A stretch of DNA of 47,217 nt, from positions 1 to 47,217 of the IMG/VR virus record IMGVR_UViG_3300047560_000769. The stretch is one strand, 5' to 3'. The translations under genes were made by a program, and so were the position numbers. Below the pieces are notes generated by a model, which was not told the DNA's origin, searched no databases, and saw only the letters and a program-made list of their open reading frames with translations. This document shows, piece by piece, positions 35,600 through 44,078 of this stretch. The stretch is from a virus. Position 1 is the stretch's first letter. Each line of letters starts with the position of its first letter.

Positions 35600-37249
35600 A
35601 TGCGAGAGTATGTTATAACTTTACATAATCACAAAGAACTGGATTCATTTTATGAAGACATGGAAACACCTGGTGGAAATTTATATATTCCTGATAGGGA
35701 AGTTCCAGTAGAAGTTCGTAGACCAGTTAGTAGAAGCACACATTATAGGCTTACTGAAGAAGAAGCAGATATGATAAGGCACGACCCTCGAGTATTAGCG
35801 GTTGAGCTTTCTATGGAAGAACAAGGGATAGAGTTTCATCCGGTCTGGACACGAACAAGTACGTACTGGGACAAATCAAGTTTTGTTTCTTCTCTGCATA
35901 AGAATTGGGGATTGCTAAGATGTACCGAAGGCACACAAAGACCTAGCTGGGGATCTAATGGAATATCAGCAGCATCTGGAGAGGTAACAGTTAATCCTAC
36001 TGGAAAGAATGTTGATGTTGTAGTAGTCGACGGACACATGAATCCTAATCATCCTGAGTTCGCAGTTAATGCAGATGGAACTGGGGGAAGCAGGGTAAAT
36101 CAATATAATTGGTTTGAATTAGATCCCGAAGTATCGGGAGATCCGGCAGGAACATACGTCTATACACCCTATGTTGATCCGACCTATCCAGATAACAATG
36201 GCGATGGGTATTCTGATAGGACGCTAGATAATGACCACGGGTGTCACGTTGCAGGAACGCTTGCAGGAAATTCTCTCGGATGGGCTTCGGATGCAACTAT
36301 CTATAATATAAGTCCTTATGCAAGTTCTCCTAGTTCTACAGGTTATTTTATTGATTATATAAAAACATGGCATCAATCTAAACCAATTAACCCGTTAACC
36401 GGTATAAAAAACCCTACTATAACTAATCATAGCTATGGGGTGTCCTACAAGATTGCTATATCATCTATTTCTTCAGTTAGGTACAGAGGATCTACAGTAA
36501 GCGGACCGTTTACATCTCTTCAATTACAAAATTATGGAGTTGTTGTTAGTGGATCATATGCGTACATTCCTGCAAGGGTTACTTCAATTGAGCAAGATTT
36601 TATTGACTTAATTGCAGCGGGGGTTATTGTTGTCGGTGCCGCCGGAAATAGCTATACAAAGATTAATAATTATTCTGCTGATATTTCTGATGATTATAAC
36701 AACTACATTTCTACAGGATTTTATAGTTATTATTATCTTCGAGGAGGTATTACCGCGGCAGACGGTGTAATATGTGTTGGGGCAATCGGATCATATATAA
36801 ATGACTCTAAAGCTGATTTTAGTAATTGCGGTCCTCGAGTAGACTTATATGCACCTGGTAGATATATCATGAGTTCTATCAATTCTTCAATTGGAATTTA
36901 TTCAAATGATACCAGGAATACATCATACCACATAACAAAGTATTCAGGAACATCAATGGCCTCTCCACAAGTTGCAGGAGTAGTTGCGTGTTTGGCGGAA
37001 ACTTGGCCCACGATGAAGCAAGATCAAGTGGTAAAGTATCTTCATAATTTCGCAAAAGCAGGGCAGATTACATCAGGAACGGGCGGCTCAACAGATTATT
37101 TCGATTTGCAAGGTTCCGAAAATAGGTACCTCTATTTCAACAAAGAACGTCCTAGTACAGGGCAAGTTGGTCCTAAAACAAACTTTGGAAATCGCCCTGA
37201 AAGCGGGCAAGCATGGCCCCGTACTAAGATTTTTAGATATGGAAGATAA
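35600..37249 (+). CDS. Subtilisin-like serine protease (S8 family), probably virion-associated
   Basis: The protein has 549 residues. The catalytic residues are all present: Asp144 in VVVDGHMNPNHPEF, His213 in DHGCHVAGT, the oxyanion Asn350 in VVGAAGNSY, and Ser452 in SGTSMASPQVAG. Residues 1-75 (with TEEEADMIRHDPRVLAVEL) look like an I9-type propeptide, suggesting autoprocessing. There is no signal peptide, so it acts in the cell or is packed in the virion. It lies inside the wedge and fibre operon. Possible roles are maturing the giant wedge or fibre proteins, or degrading host surface proteins at entry; which one cannot be told. A 30-residue basic tail follows the domain. Confidence 0.9.
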   Translation: MREYVITLHNHKELDSFYEDMETPGGNLYIPDREVPVEVRRPVSRSTHYRLTEEEADMIRHDPRVLAVELSMEEQGIEFHPVWTRTSTYWDKSSFVSSLHKNWGLLRCTEGTQRPSWGSNGISAASGEVTVNPTGKNVDVVVVDGHMNPNHPEFAVNADGTGGSRVNQYNWFELDPEVSGDPAGTYVYTPYVDPTYPDNNGDGYSDRTLDNDHGCHVAGTLAGNSLGWASDATIYNISPYASSPSSTGYFIDYIKTWHQSKPINPLTGIKNPTITNHSYGVSYKIAISSISSVRYRGSTVSGPFTSLQLQNYGVVVSGSYAYIPARVTSIEQDFIDLIAAGVIVVGAAGNSYTKINNYSADISDDYNNYISTGFYSYYYLRGGITAADGVICVGAIGSYINDSKADFSNCGPRVDLYAPGRYIMSSINSSIGIYSNDTRNTSYHITKYSGTSMASPQVAGVVACLAETWPTMKQDQVVKYLHNFAKAGQITSGTGGSTDYFDLQGSENRYLYFNKERPSTGQVGPKTNFGNRPESGQAWPRTKIFRYGR

Positions 37250-37269
37250 ACTGCTAATAAATTACACGG

Positions 37270-37277
37270 AATAAATA
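37270..37277 (+). promoter_or_regulatory. Late promoter (AATAAATA) for the fibre gene group
   Basis: A 7 of 8 match to the late consensus sits in the 48-bp gap after the subtilase gene. Transcription would start near 37284, inside the first candidate ATG at 37283, which argues for translation from ATG 37298, preceded by GGAAGA. Confidence 0.5.
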
Positions 37278-37297
37278 TCATTATGGAAGAACAGAAC

Positions 37298-37942
37298 ATG
37301 AGCAATTTACCTACGAAAACACCAGTTTCTCCCCCTGCAAACGAATCCGCCGGGGTAGGAATACAAGGACACATTAAAATATTTGACCCTGTTACCAAAG
37401 AAGTGTATGTAGATAAAAGAAATGCAATTCATTATGAAAATTTTAGTATCGCTCTTGCACAAAGTATCTCTAATAGGGGAGAAGGAACAATCTCCGAAAT
37501 GGTATTTGGCAGAGGAGGTACCCGCATCGACCCTACAGGGATTATTACATATTTGACTCCTAATACATCTGGTAGCGGCGCATCTTTATACGATCAAACG
37601 TATTATAAAACTGTAGATGCAAGACAGTCCTATAGTCTAGATCCTGCAAGAAATTTTATGGAAACACGACATGTTGCAGGCGTTTATTATACAGATGTAT
37701 TAGTAAGCTGTTTATTAGATTTCGGAGAGCCTAGTGATCAAGCCGCATTTGATAATGCGACTAATTCTGACGGGTCATATGTATTTGATGAGTTAGGTTT
37801 AAAAGCCTTTAGCCCCGATGGTCCTAATACAGGCTTACTTCTAACTCATGTTATTTTTCACCCTGTACAAAAAAGCCTTAACAGATTAATTCAGATTGAT
37901 TATACAATTCGTATTCAGAGCTTGAGCAACATTGGGAATTAA
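37298..37942 (+). CDS. Conserved virion structural protein, unassigned
   Basis: 214 residues from ATG 37298; an alternative start at 37283 adds five. The later start has a GGAAGA site 9 nt upstream and fits the AATAAATA late promoter. The protein begins MSNLPTKTPVSPPANE, then has a beta-rich body with IKIFDPVTKEVYVDKRNAIH and a C-terminal LIQIDYTIRIQSLSN. Proteins of this look occur in T4-like aquatic phages beside fibre genes and are annotated only as structural. No enzymatic motif is visible. Its place between protease and fibre genes suggests a neck, baseplate or fibre-connector role. Confidence 0.75.
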   Translation: MSNLPTKTPVSPPANESAGVGIQGHIKIFDPVTKEVYVDKRNAIHYENFSIALAQSISNRGEGTISEMVFGRGGTRIDPTGIITYLTPNTSGSGASLYDQTYYKTVDARQSYSLDPARNFMETRHVAGVYYTDVLVSCLLDFGEPSDQAAFDNATNSDGSYVFDELGLKAFSPDGPNTGLLLTHVIFHPVQKSLNRLIQIDYTIRIQSLSNIGN

Positions 37943-37944
37943 TT

Positions 37945-39693
37945 ATGTCAACATCATACACATTAAGGTTTACTGATCCTGCAAAAGCTTCTACTACAAT
38001 CTCTGTTCCATCAGGAACAAGAAATAATTATGATACCAGCTTAGATCTTGTTGGCCCCGGATATGTTAATTATGGACAGTCTATTGCTCAGGATTTTTTA
38101 AAATTATTAGAAAACTTTGCAAGTCCTAATCCTCCAGAGAATCCAATCGAAGGACAGTTATGGTATGATACCAGCAACCCAAGCAGAAAAGTCCTAAGAG
38201 TTAACAATGGAGCCGCAACTAGTGCTCGTTGGCCTAGTGCAAATGGTATCTATCAGCAGGCAACTGACCCAAGTACACAATATCAACAAAATTTAATTGA
38301 TGGAGATGTATGGGTCGACACCGGCAATACCCAATTAAAAATTAGATATGGAGATGAATGGACGCTAGTTGGCCCATCAGTATCAACTGGCGATGCTAAG
38401 ACAGGAAGTGAAAGCGTTACTATCGTAAGTAATACCGGAGATTCTTATCCTATTATTCAAAATTGGGTAAATGGCAGGATTGTAGAAATTATAGCTTATG
38501 ATAGTTTTACTCCTAGAACAGTTATAGATGGATTCCCATCGTTAAGTGCAGGATTAAATCTTACCAATAGAGTGTCTGCAAAGTTTAACGGAGTTGCAGA
38601 TAGAGCAAAATCTTTGGAAGTATCTACTGGAGTTACAATTGCGGCCAGTAATGTTTTAGAAAAAGCTCCTGCTACTCGCCGTCAAACACATGTAGGAACA
38701 TTTATTATCGAATCAGCAGCCGGTTTGATCGTTAAAAGATCCGGCGGATATGAACTTCAAATTAATACGACCGGAACTAATGGAGTTATAAGTTACGGTA
38801 ATTCTAGTGGATCTTTAAAAGTAGGTGTTGGGGACAACTCATATATTAAATTTAACGGTACATATGGTACTGTTGGTATTAATACAAGTACAGTTACTAG
38901 TGGCTTGGCTCTAGCAGTTAATGGTTCGGCGACTTTTAAAAATAATGTCACAATTATATCAAGCGCCGCAACTTCTACAGGATTAACATTAACGGGTTCA
39001 GCAGACGTTGCAGGTACGCTGAATGTTAGCGGAAATTTAAATGTTACTGGAATAACAACATTAACAAATACAATTACAGTAACAGATATACTGCCAACGG
39101 TAGGAGCTCATTCCACATTAGGATCAGCATCTAATCCTTTCGAAAGAATATATACAGATTCTATTGGAACAACATCAACATACTTTGCAGGTCGGTCTGA
39201 AATAGCAACACGATTAGAAACTGCCAGAGCATTTAGAGTTTCTGGGCATACTACTTCTAGTGCTGTAACATTTGCAGGAACTGCAAGTGTAGTATTATCA
39301 ACCGTTGCAACAAGAGACATGATTGCTAGTCCTACGGGCGGCACAACATCTACAACAACGGCAACTCAAACATTGTTGATATTGAATACTGCTACATCTG
39401 ATACAGAACTTCAGAGTATTTCTAAGAGTGATTTCTTGGCAGATGTTTATCCAAGTCTAATTTCAACTGGCATGATAATCAGTTATGTGTCTCCTGGCCC
39501 GTTTACTGGCTGGCTGTATTGTGACGGATCTCAGCATACTGCATCAAATTATACCAGCCTTTATAGTATAATTGGAGACAAGTATACTACTGGAACTACA
39601 TACACACCTGGTTTCTTTAGGGTACCTAATTTAACAACAGCCACAGTGTCCGGAACAAACGGGCACCCGCTGTATTATCACATAAAGACATAA
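37945..39693 (+). CDS. Tail fibre protein with C-terminal tail-collar domain
   Basis: 582 residues. The N-terminal 120 residues share a domain with the next two genes: a strand pair, then TSLDLVGPGYVNYGQ, FLKLLENFASPN and IEGQLWYDTSN. The middle is a Ser/Thr/Gly-rich beta shaft. The C-terminal 85 residues match the phage tail-collar domain: GPFTGWLYCDGSQHTASNYT, YSIIGDKY and PGFFRVPNL. Collar domains sit near the tip of short fibres and baseplate pins. It is the first of three tandem paralogues, which differ after the shared N-terminal domain. That suggests modular exchange of tips on one attachment platform. Confidence 0.8.
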   Translation: MSTSYTLRFTDPAKASTTISVPSGTRNNYDTSLDLVGPGYVNYGQSIAQDFLKLLENFASPNPPENPIEGQLWYDTSNPSRKVLRVNNGAATSARWPSANGIYQQATDPSTQYQQNLIDGDVWVDTGNTQLKIRYGDEWTLVGPSVSTGDAKTGSESVTIVSNTGDSYPIIQNWVNGRIVEIIAYDSFTPRTVIDGFPSLSAGLNLTNRVSAKFNGVADRAKSLEVSTGVTIAASNVLEKAPATRRQTHVGTFIIESAAGLIVKRSGGYELQINTTGTNGVISYGNSSGSLKVGVGDNSYIKFNGTYGTVGINTSTVTSGLALAVNGSATFKNNVTIISSAATSTGLTLTGSADVAGTLNVSGNLNVTGITTLTNTITVTDILPTVGAHSTLGSASNPFERIYTDSIGTTSTYFAGRSEIATRLETARAFRVSGHTTSSAVTFAGTASVVLSTVATRDMIASPTGGTTSTTTATQTLLILNTATSDTELQSISKSDFLADVYPSLISTGMIISYVSPGPFTGWLYCDGSQHTASNYTSLYSIIGDKYTTGTTYTPGFFRVPNLTTATVSGTNGHPLYYHIKT

Positions 39694-39694
39694 A

Positions 39695-40777
39695 ATGGCC
39701 TACACAATATACCTTACTGACGGAACCGTTTTATCAACTATTGCAGCGGGCGAGGTTGATAGTTATTCAACTAGCCTAGATTTAATAGGTAAAAACGTAA
39801 ACAATTACGGAGAATATTATAATAATAACCTTGTTAGGTTGTTAACTAGCTTTGCTTCTGAAAATACATCTCTTCCAAACAGCCCCCAAACAGGTCAATT
39901 GTGGTTTGATAAAACATCAAAGAGATTAAAAGTATATGATGGTGTTACATTTCAACCAACTTATGGTTCTCATGTAAGTGGTGTTGCTCCTGTTACTACT
40001 AGTACAGGAGATTTCTGGTATGATACTGTTAACAGCCAATTAAAAGTATGGGACGGTGATAGTTATAATTTAGTAGGACCTGCAACTTCTGGGTTATTAG
40101 GAAAAATAGGAATTCTTCCTCCCCCGCTCCCTATTGTAGATGCTAATTCTCATGTACAACAGAAAGTTAGTGTAATTCATTCTTACGGAACCTATGTAGG
40201 ACTGATTACAACCTCCTCATTTGTAATGGAAACAAGTTCATCTACAGTTTATCTATCAGGAACATCGCTAGCAGGTACTGAGGCTTCTATAGTAGAAGGC
40301 GTTACTTTATTTAGAGATCTAGATGTTAAGAAAAATTTAAGAGTAAAAAACAGTATAACAATTGATGGATGGGATGTTAGATACCACCCAAATATAGATC
40401 TTTCTACGTATTACAACATAACGCCATTTGGTTCATATACTGCTACAACAACTACCAGTAGTTTCGGATTAAGTAATTCTAATTTGGCTGTGTACAATGC
40501 CGCAAATTTAGCAATTTCTAGAGATCTTGCTAAGGCATTTAATACATCTACATACTGGGCAGGGTCTAGAGTTTCGGTTATTTGTGCATATAATACGGAA
40601 ACTTCTGTTCGTAGGTTTGAATTAACAACTTCTACTATTCATCCTGACTCTTTGTATTGGGAGCCATATCTTCATTATACATACTATTGGTCTTCAGCAA
40701 CAACGACTTCTATTAATAGTGCAACATGGTTGTGGGATTACAGTACAGCTACTAACATTGTGATTGAGGGACAATAA
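39695..40777 (+). CDS. Tail fibre protein, second paralogue
   Basis: 360 residues. The N-terminal domain (residues about 1-130: MAYTIYLTDGTVLSTI, TSLDLIGKNVNNYGE, TGQLWFDKTSKRLKVYDG, then a second GDFWYDTVNSQLKVWDG unit) is shared with both flanking genes. The C-terminal half is distinct, Ser/Thr/Tyr-rich and beta, with no recognised tip domain. It follows the preceding gene after one base and precedes the next by two, so all three are one translationally coupled group. It probably assembles on the same adaptor as its neighbours; receptor-binding function is inferred. Confidence 0.75.
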   Translation: MAYTIYLTDGTVLSTIAAGEVDSYSTSLDLIGKNVNNYGEYYNNNLVRLLTSFASENTSLPNSPQTGQLWFDKTSKRLKVYDGVTFQPTYGSHVSGVAPVTTSTGDFWYDTVNSQLKVWDGDSYNLVGPATSGLLGKIGILPPPLPIVDANSHVQQKVSVIHSYGTYVGLITTSSFVMETSSSTVYLSGTSLAGTEASIVEGVTLFRDLDVKKNLRVKNSITIDGWDVRYHPNIDLSTYYNITPFGSYTATTTTSSFGLSNSNLAVYNAANLAISRDLAKAFNTSTYWAGSRVSVICAYNTETSVRRFELTTSTIHPDSLYWEPYLHYTYYWSSATTTSINSATWLWDYSTATNIVIEGQ

Positions 40778-40779
40778 GC

Positions 40780-42027
40780 ATGGCATACGTTATTAATAAG
40801 ACTAACGGAACAATTGTTGCTACGGTACAAGATGCAACAGTTGATCAAACAACTGACCTAACTTTCGTAGGTAGGAATTTTGCCGGGTACGGTGAAGTTC
40901 AGAATGAAAATTTTTTAAAGTTATTAGAAAATTTTTCAAATACGACTGCTCCTTCAAAAAAGATTGAAGGCCAACTTTGGTATGATTCTGCAAATAAGAC
41001 TTTAAAAGTCTGGTCTGGAACAACTTGGAAATCTTTAACAAATATTGAAATTGCAACAGCTGATCCGTCTACTTCCGTAGGACCGGTTGTGGGTGACTTT
41101 TGGTACGATACAATTAACAATCAGTTGCGTGTTTGGGCAGGTACTGAATATACATTAATAGGTCCACCAGAAGGTTCACAGATTAAAGCACAATGGCGCG
41201 GAGATTTTGAATATGATTCGAGATCATTCTTACCTGTTTATAATATCAAGGCAATTCTAGGAACAGATAATGAGGTTGTGGCTATTGTTTCGGCTGAGTC
41301 ATATGATATTGCCGATCCCGGAGATGTTACAGGCGATTCGCCAACATACCCAGTTAGGACAGAAACCTTTAACTATATTAGCAAAGGTATTACATTACCT
41401 GGTGCAGATGCCGATACTGGATCGTCAGATGCTGCCGGAATATACTTTTGGGGAACAGCGGCACACGCTCTACACTCTGACTCGGCTACTACCGCAGATG
41501 CATCGACTGGAATTTCAGCAACATCAACAGGAACTGGTATTTTCAATGTTCCTTTTGTAAACACTAGCACATTTGATGCTTTTTATAACAGCGGAATTAG
41601 ATACAATGCTGGCACACAGGTACTGTTAGCTACTGCATCGGCTGCACTTTATGCTGATATTGCAGAACGTTATGAAGCAGATGCAGTCTACGAGCCTGGA
41701 ACCGTTTTAATGATCGGCGGAGAAAAAGAGGTTACTATTGCCTGTTATGGTGCTACGACAGCAGTTGCAGGTATAGTGTCTAAAAACCCGGCATATATGA
41801 TGAATTCCGACGCCGGAACCGACGAAACTCACCCCTATATTGCCTTAAAAGGTCGTGTTCCTTGCAAGATTTGTGGTCCTGTTAAAAAGGGTGATCTACT
41901 TGTTTCTAGTGGTTACAAACATGGATACGCAACTAAGAAACAAGATCACGATAGTCCGAATGCAGTCATAGGAAAGGCCCTTGAAAACTTCGAAGGGCCT
42001 TTTGGAATTATTGAGGTTAAAGTTTAA
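40780..42027 (+). CDS. Tail fibre protein, third paralogue, with conserved C-terminal processing-type domain
   Basis: 415 residues. The N-terminal half repeats the shared domain (TTDLTFVGRNFAGYGE, FLKLLENFSN, IEGQLWYDSANKTLKVWSG, GDFWYDTINNQLRVWAG). The C-terminal 130 residues begin ALYADIAERYEADAVYEPGT and continue VAGIVSKNPAYMMNS and LKGRVPCKICGPVKKGDLL. This C-terminal module is common on T4-like and other phage fibres and resembles G2-type or chaperone-type ends; whether it self-cleaves here is not visible. Its stop overlaps the thyA stop by 4 bp, and a hairpin terminator lies within its last codons. Confidence 0.8.
   Translation: MAYVINKTNGTIVATVQDATVDQTTDLTFVGRNFAGYGEVQNENFLKLLENFSNTTAPSKKIEGQLWYDSANKTLKVWSGTTWKSLTNIEIATADPSTSVGPVVGDFWYDTINNQLRVWAGTEYTLIGPPEGSQIKAQWRGDFEYDSRSFLPVYNIKAILGTDNEVVAIVSAESYDIADPGDVTGDSPTYPVRTETFNYISKGITLPGADADTGSSDAAGIYFWGTAAHALHSDSATTADASTGISATSTGTGIFNVPFVNTSTFDAFYNSGIRYNAGTQVLLATASAALYADIAERYEADAVYEPGTVLMIGGEKEVTIACYGATTAVAGIVSKNPAYMMNSDAGTDETHPYIALKGRVPCKICGPVKKGDLLVSSGYKHGYATKKQDHDSPNAVIGKALENFEGPFGIIEVKV
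41973..42003. terminator. Hairpin terminator inside the end of the last fibre gene
   Basis: AAAGGCCCTT (41973-41982) and AAGGGCCTTT (41993-42002) form a 10-bp stem with a 10-nt loop, followed by one further T. It lies 22 bp before the plus-strand stop and just beyond the convergent thyA stop, so it may end both units. The U run is short, so efficiency is uncertain. Confidence 0.6.
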
Positions 42028-42902
42028 ACTGCCATTGGTGCTGTAATAGCATCGTGGCAGGTATATCCATCCAACTCTAAATCATCCATTGTAAACTTAG
42101 TAATATCTTTGATATCTGATGTTATCATCAATGTTGGCAATGGTAGCGGTTCTCTAGATAGTTGCTCTTTAACCTGATCAACGTGATTACTGTAGATATG
42201 TGCATCGCCTAATACAATAACTAACTCACCTACTTCTAAATCACAGACCTGTGCAATCATATGAGTGAATAATGCATAACTTGCGATGTTAAAAGGCACT
42301 CCAAGAAACATGTCTGCGCTACGCTGATACATTTGGCAACTTAACTTTCCATTGCTTACATAAAATTGTGCCATCATATGACACGGAGGCAGAGCCATTA
42401 AGTTTAACTCTCCCGGATTCCATGCTGTAATGATATGTCTGCGACTATTCGGATCCTTAATAATACCATTAATAAGATCTTGTAGTTGGTCAACGTGTTT
42501 TATGCCCATCTTGTTGGCACCAAACACCGGCGCACGCCATTGCCTCCACTGAACTCCGTAAACTCGACCTAGGTCGGTTGGGAATCGTTTGTGCTTAACC
42601 CAGTAGTCTGCATTTAAATTGTCAGTCCATATTGTTTTCTTTTCGGACTTTTTGTCACCGTGCAGAATTTCTTTTAGTCGTCCTTCGTCACCGCTACCTT
42701 CAATGAACCAAAGTAATTCAGACAACATCGCTTTCCATGCAAGTTTCTTTGTGGTAACTGCAGGAAACCCTTGTTGCAGGTCGAATCTCATTTGCACTCC
42801 GAATTTAGAAATGGTGCCCACCCCTGTTCTATCAGTACGGTGATCACCATTTTCTAAAATATCTTTGAGTGCATCTAAATAGGCATATTCAGAATGCTTC
42901 AT
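42024..42902 (-). CDS. thyA: Thymidylate synthase (ThyA type)
   Basis: 292 residues, slightly longer than E. coli ThyA (264). The active-site Cys174 lies in LMALPPCHMMAQFYV. The dUMP-phosphate Arg pair is in SRRHIITAWNPGEL (residues 153-166), and RSADMFLGVPFNIASYA is the conserved folate and nucleotide wall. The C-terminus ends in APMAV, the usual closing loop. It methylates dUMP to dTMP using methylene-tetrahydrofolate, feeding phage DNA synthesis. There is no clear ribosome binding site; the start lies 3 bp after the preceding stop, which suggests coupling. The folate-dependent ThyA type, rather than flavin-dependent ThyX, is notable against T4-like cyanophages. Confidence 0.97.
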   Translation of the reverse strand: MKHSEYAYLDALKDILENGDHRTDRTGVGTISKFGVQMRFDLQQGFPAVTTKKLAWKAMLSELLWFIEGSGDEGRLKEILHGDKKSEKKTIWTDNLNADYWVKHKRFPTDLGRVYGVQWRQWRAPVFGANKMGIKHVDQLQDLINGIIKDPNSRRHIITAWNPGELNLMALPPCHMMAQFYVSNGKLSCQMYQRSADMFLGVPFNIASYALFTHMIAQVCDLEVGELVIVLGDAHIYSNHVDQVKEQLSREPLPLPTLMITSDIKDITKFTMDDLELDGYTCHDAITAPMAV

Positions 42903-42905
42903 TGA

Positions 42906-43517
42906 TTATGCTTCTGCTTTTGTTTTGGTAGCTTTCTTCTTAGGAGGCTCAATTTCATCTGCCTTCTTTCGAAGAGCTTGTGCTTCTTTAAACAGTTTAT
43001 CGGCCATTGAACGAAGATCGGATGCTGTAACAGGAGCTTCTTCAGTTGTTACTTCAGCAACTTCATCTAGAATAATTTCTTCTGCAGAAATAACTTCGGC
43101 TTTTTTAGTTGCAGGTTTCTTTTTAGGTACTTCACCTTCTTCTGTAACAGCTAATTCGTCAATAGTAACACCTTTTTGTTCTGCAATCATCTTGTTCAGT
43201 TCGTTTAATGGAATCTGACTTTGACTATTAGGAGTCATTAATACAAGATTAGTAGGAACTTTCTTTAGGTGCCCGTTGGCATGTAGCCATTGAAGCATAA
43301 CAGACCCGTCTGGAAATCTGCGTGTTGCCAAGACATCTGCAAGCTCATTGGCCTGTTGCCCTGTTTCACTTTCGATAAGAGCCATCATTGCATCGTGATA
43401 CGCATCGCCAAGCCCATTAGTACCAATTACTAAGGCACTGGTTGCATCGCCGGGGATGGTTCTATATGCTACAGCAATTCTAGCTGAGTTGTTTTTCATT
43501 TTTCCCACATGTTTCAT
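42906..43517 (-). CDS. Conserved phage protein with Lys/Ala/Glu-rich tail, function unknown
   Basis: 203 residues from ATG 43517, which has a strong AAAGGAGAT ribosome binding site. Residues 10-115 form a compact domain (ARIAVAYRTIPGDATSALVI, LGDAYHDAMMALIESETGQ, LADVLATRRFPDGSVMLQWL). I recall this only as a conserved hypothetical of T4-like aquatic phages. The rest is charged: two basic patches (KKKPATKKAE and KKKATKTKAE) around an acidic segment. No catalytic motif is seen. It belongs to a four-gene minus unit ending with thyA. Confidence 0.75.
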   Translation of the reverse strand: MKHVGKMKNNSARIAVAYRTIPGDATSALVIGTNGLGDAYHDAMMALIESETGQQANELADVLATRRFPDGSVMLQWLHANGHLKKVPTNLVLMTPNSQSQIPLNELNKMIAEQKGVTIDELAVTEEGEVPKKKPATKKAEVISAEEIILDEVAEVTTEEAPVTASDLRSMADKLFKEAQALRKKADEIEPPKKKATKTKAEA

Positions 43518-43529
43518 GTGTATCTCCTT

Positions 43530-43772
43530 TTATTCTGCAGGTGGCGTTTCTGTTTTCTGGGGTGACACCGCGTTTAAAAACGTGTTCAACTTATCGAAAG
43601 TTGCCCCCACTGCAGACGCCTCGGCTGCACCAAATGCTCCTCTACGTACTGCAACATCGAGAATTGCTCGAATATTGATAAGATCAGTAACCGTTAATTC
43701 AGGAGTTGGAGCAGGCTGAGGAGCTCCGCCCACGTCTGGGCTTGCCACTTGTGCTTGTTCTTGATTTTCCAT
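43530..43772 (-). CDS. Small conserved phage protein, function unknown
   Basis: 80 residues. A Pro/Ala/Glu linker (residues 1-25) leads into one helical domain: ELTVTDLINIRAILDVAVRR, then GAFGAAEASAVGATFDKLNT and FLNAV. The same layout appears in small hypothetical proteins of T4-like marine phages; I know no function. An AAGGAA ribosome binding site precedes the ATG. It lies 12 bp before the next gene and 1 bp after the previous one. Confidence 0.75.
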   Translation of the reverse strand: MENQEQAQVASPDVGGAPQPAPTPELTVTDLINIRAILDVAVRRGAFGAAEASAVGATFDKLNTFLNAVSPQKTETPPAE

Positions 43773-43773
43773 T

Positions 43774-44067
43774 TTAAAATGATTCCTTTTTTATATGTAA
43801 ATGATGACACCCTAATGATAGCATAGTTAGTTCTTTAGGATCCTCTAGTCCAAATTCAATCACCTCAGTAATTTTATTAGAGCTATCGAGTTTGTAATTT
43901 ATTTGGATTGAATATCGTCCATTAAGATTATACTCAATCCAATGTTCTACTGCCTTAATATCTAACTTATGATCTATAGAGAGTCTTGCAAAGTGCTCCG
44001 GGATAAAACTTAGTTTCCTAAAACCTAGAGCACTTAACGCATTTACTGTCCCTCTATTTAGTGACAT
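43774..44067 (-). CDS. Small conserved phage protein, function unknown
   Basis: 97 residues. An N-terminal helical part leads to a beta-rich segment (WIEYNLNGRYSIQINYKLDS, KITEVIEFGLEDPKELTMLS, LGCHHLH). The GLEDPKELTMLSLGC segment looks conserved in T4-like aquatic phages, but its function is unknown to me. An AGTAGG site lies 6 nt upstream of ATG 44067. It is the first gene of the minus unit that ends in thyA. A TATAAATA match is embedded at the end of the VWA gene just upstream. Confidence 0.75.
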   Translation of the reverse strand: MSLNRGTVNALSALGFRKLSFIPEHFARLSIDHKLDIKAVEHWIEYNLNGRYSIQINYKLDSSNKITEVIEFGLEDPKELTMLSLGCHHLHIKKESF

Positions 44068-44078
44068 AAAGTACCTAC

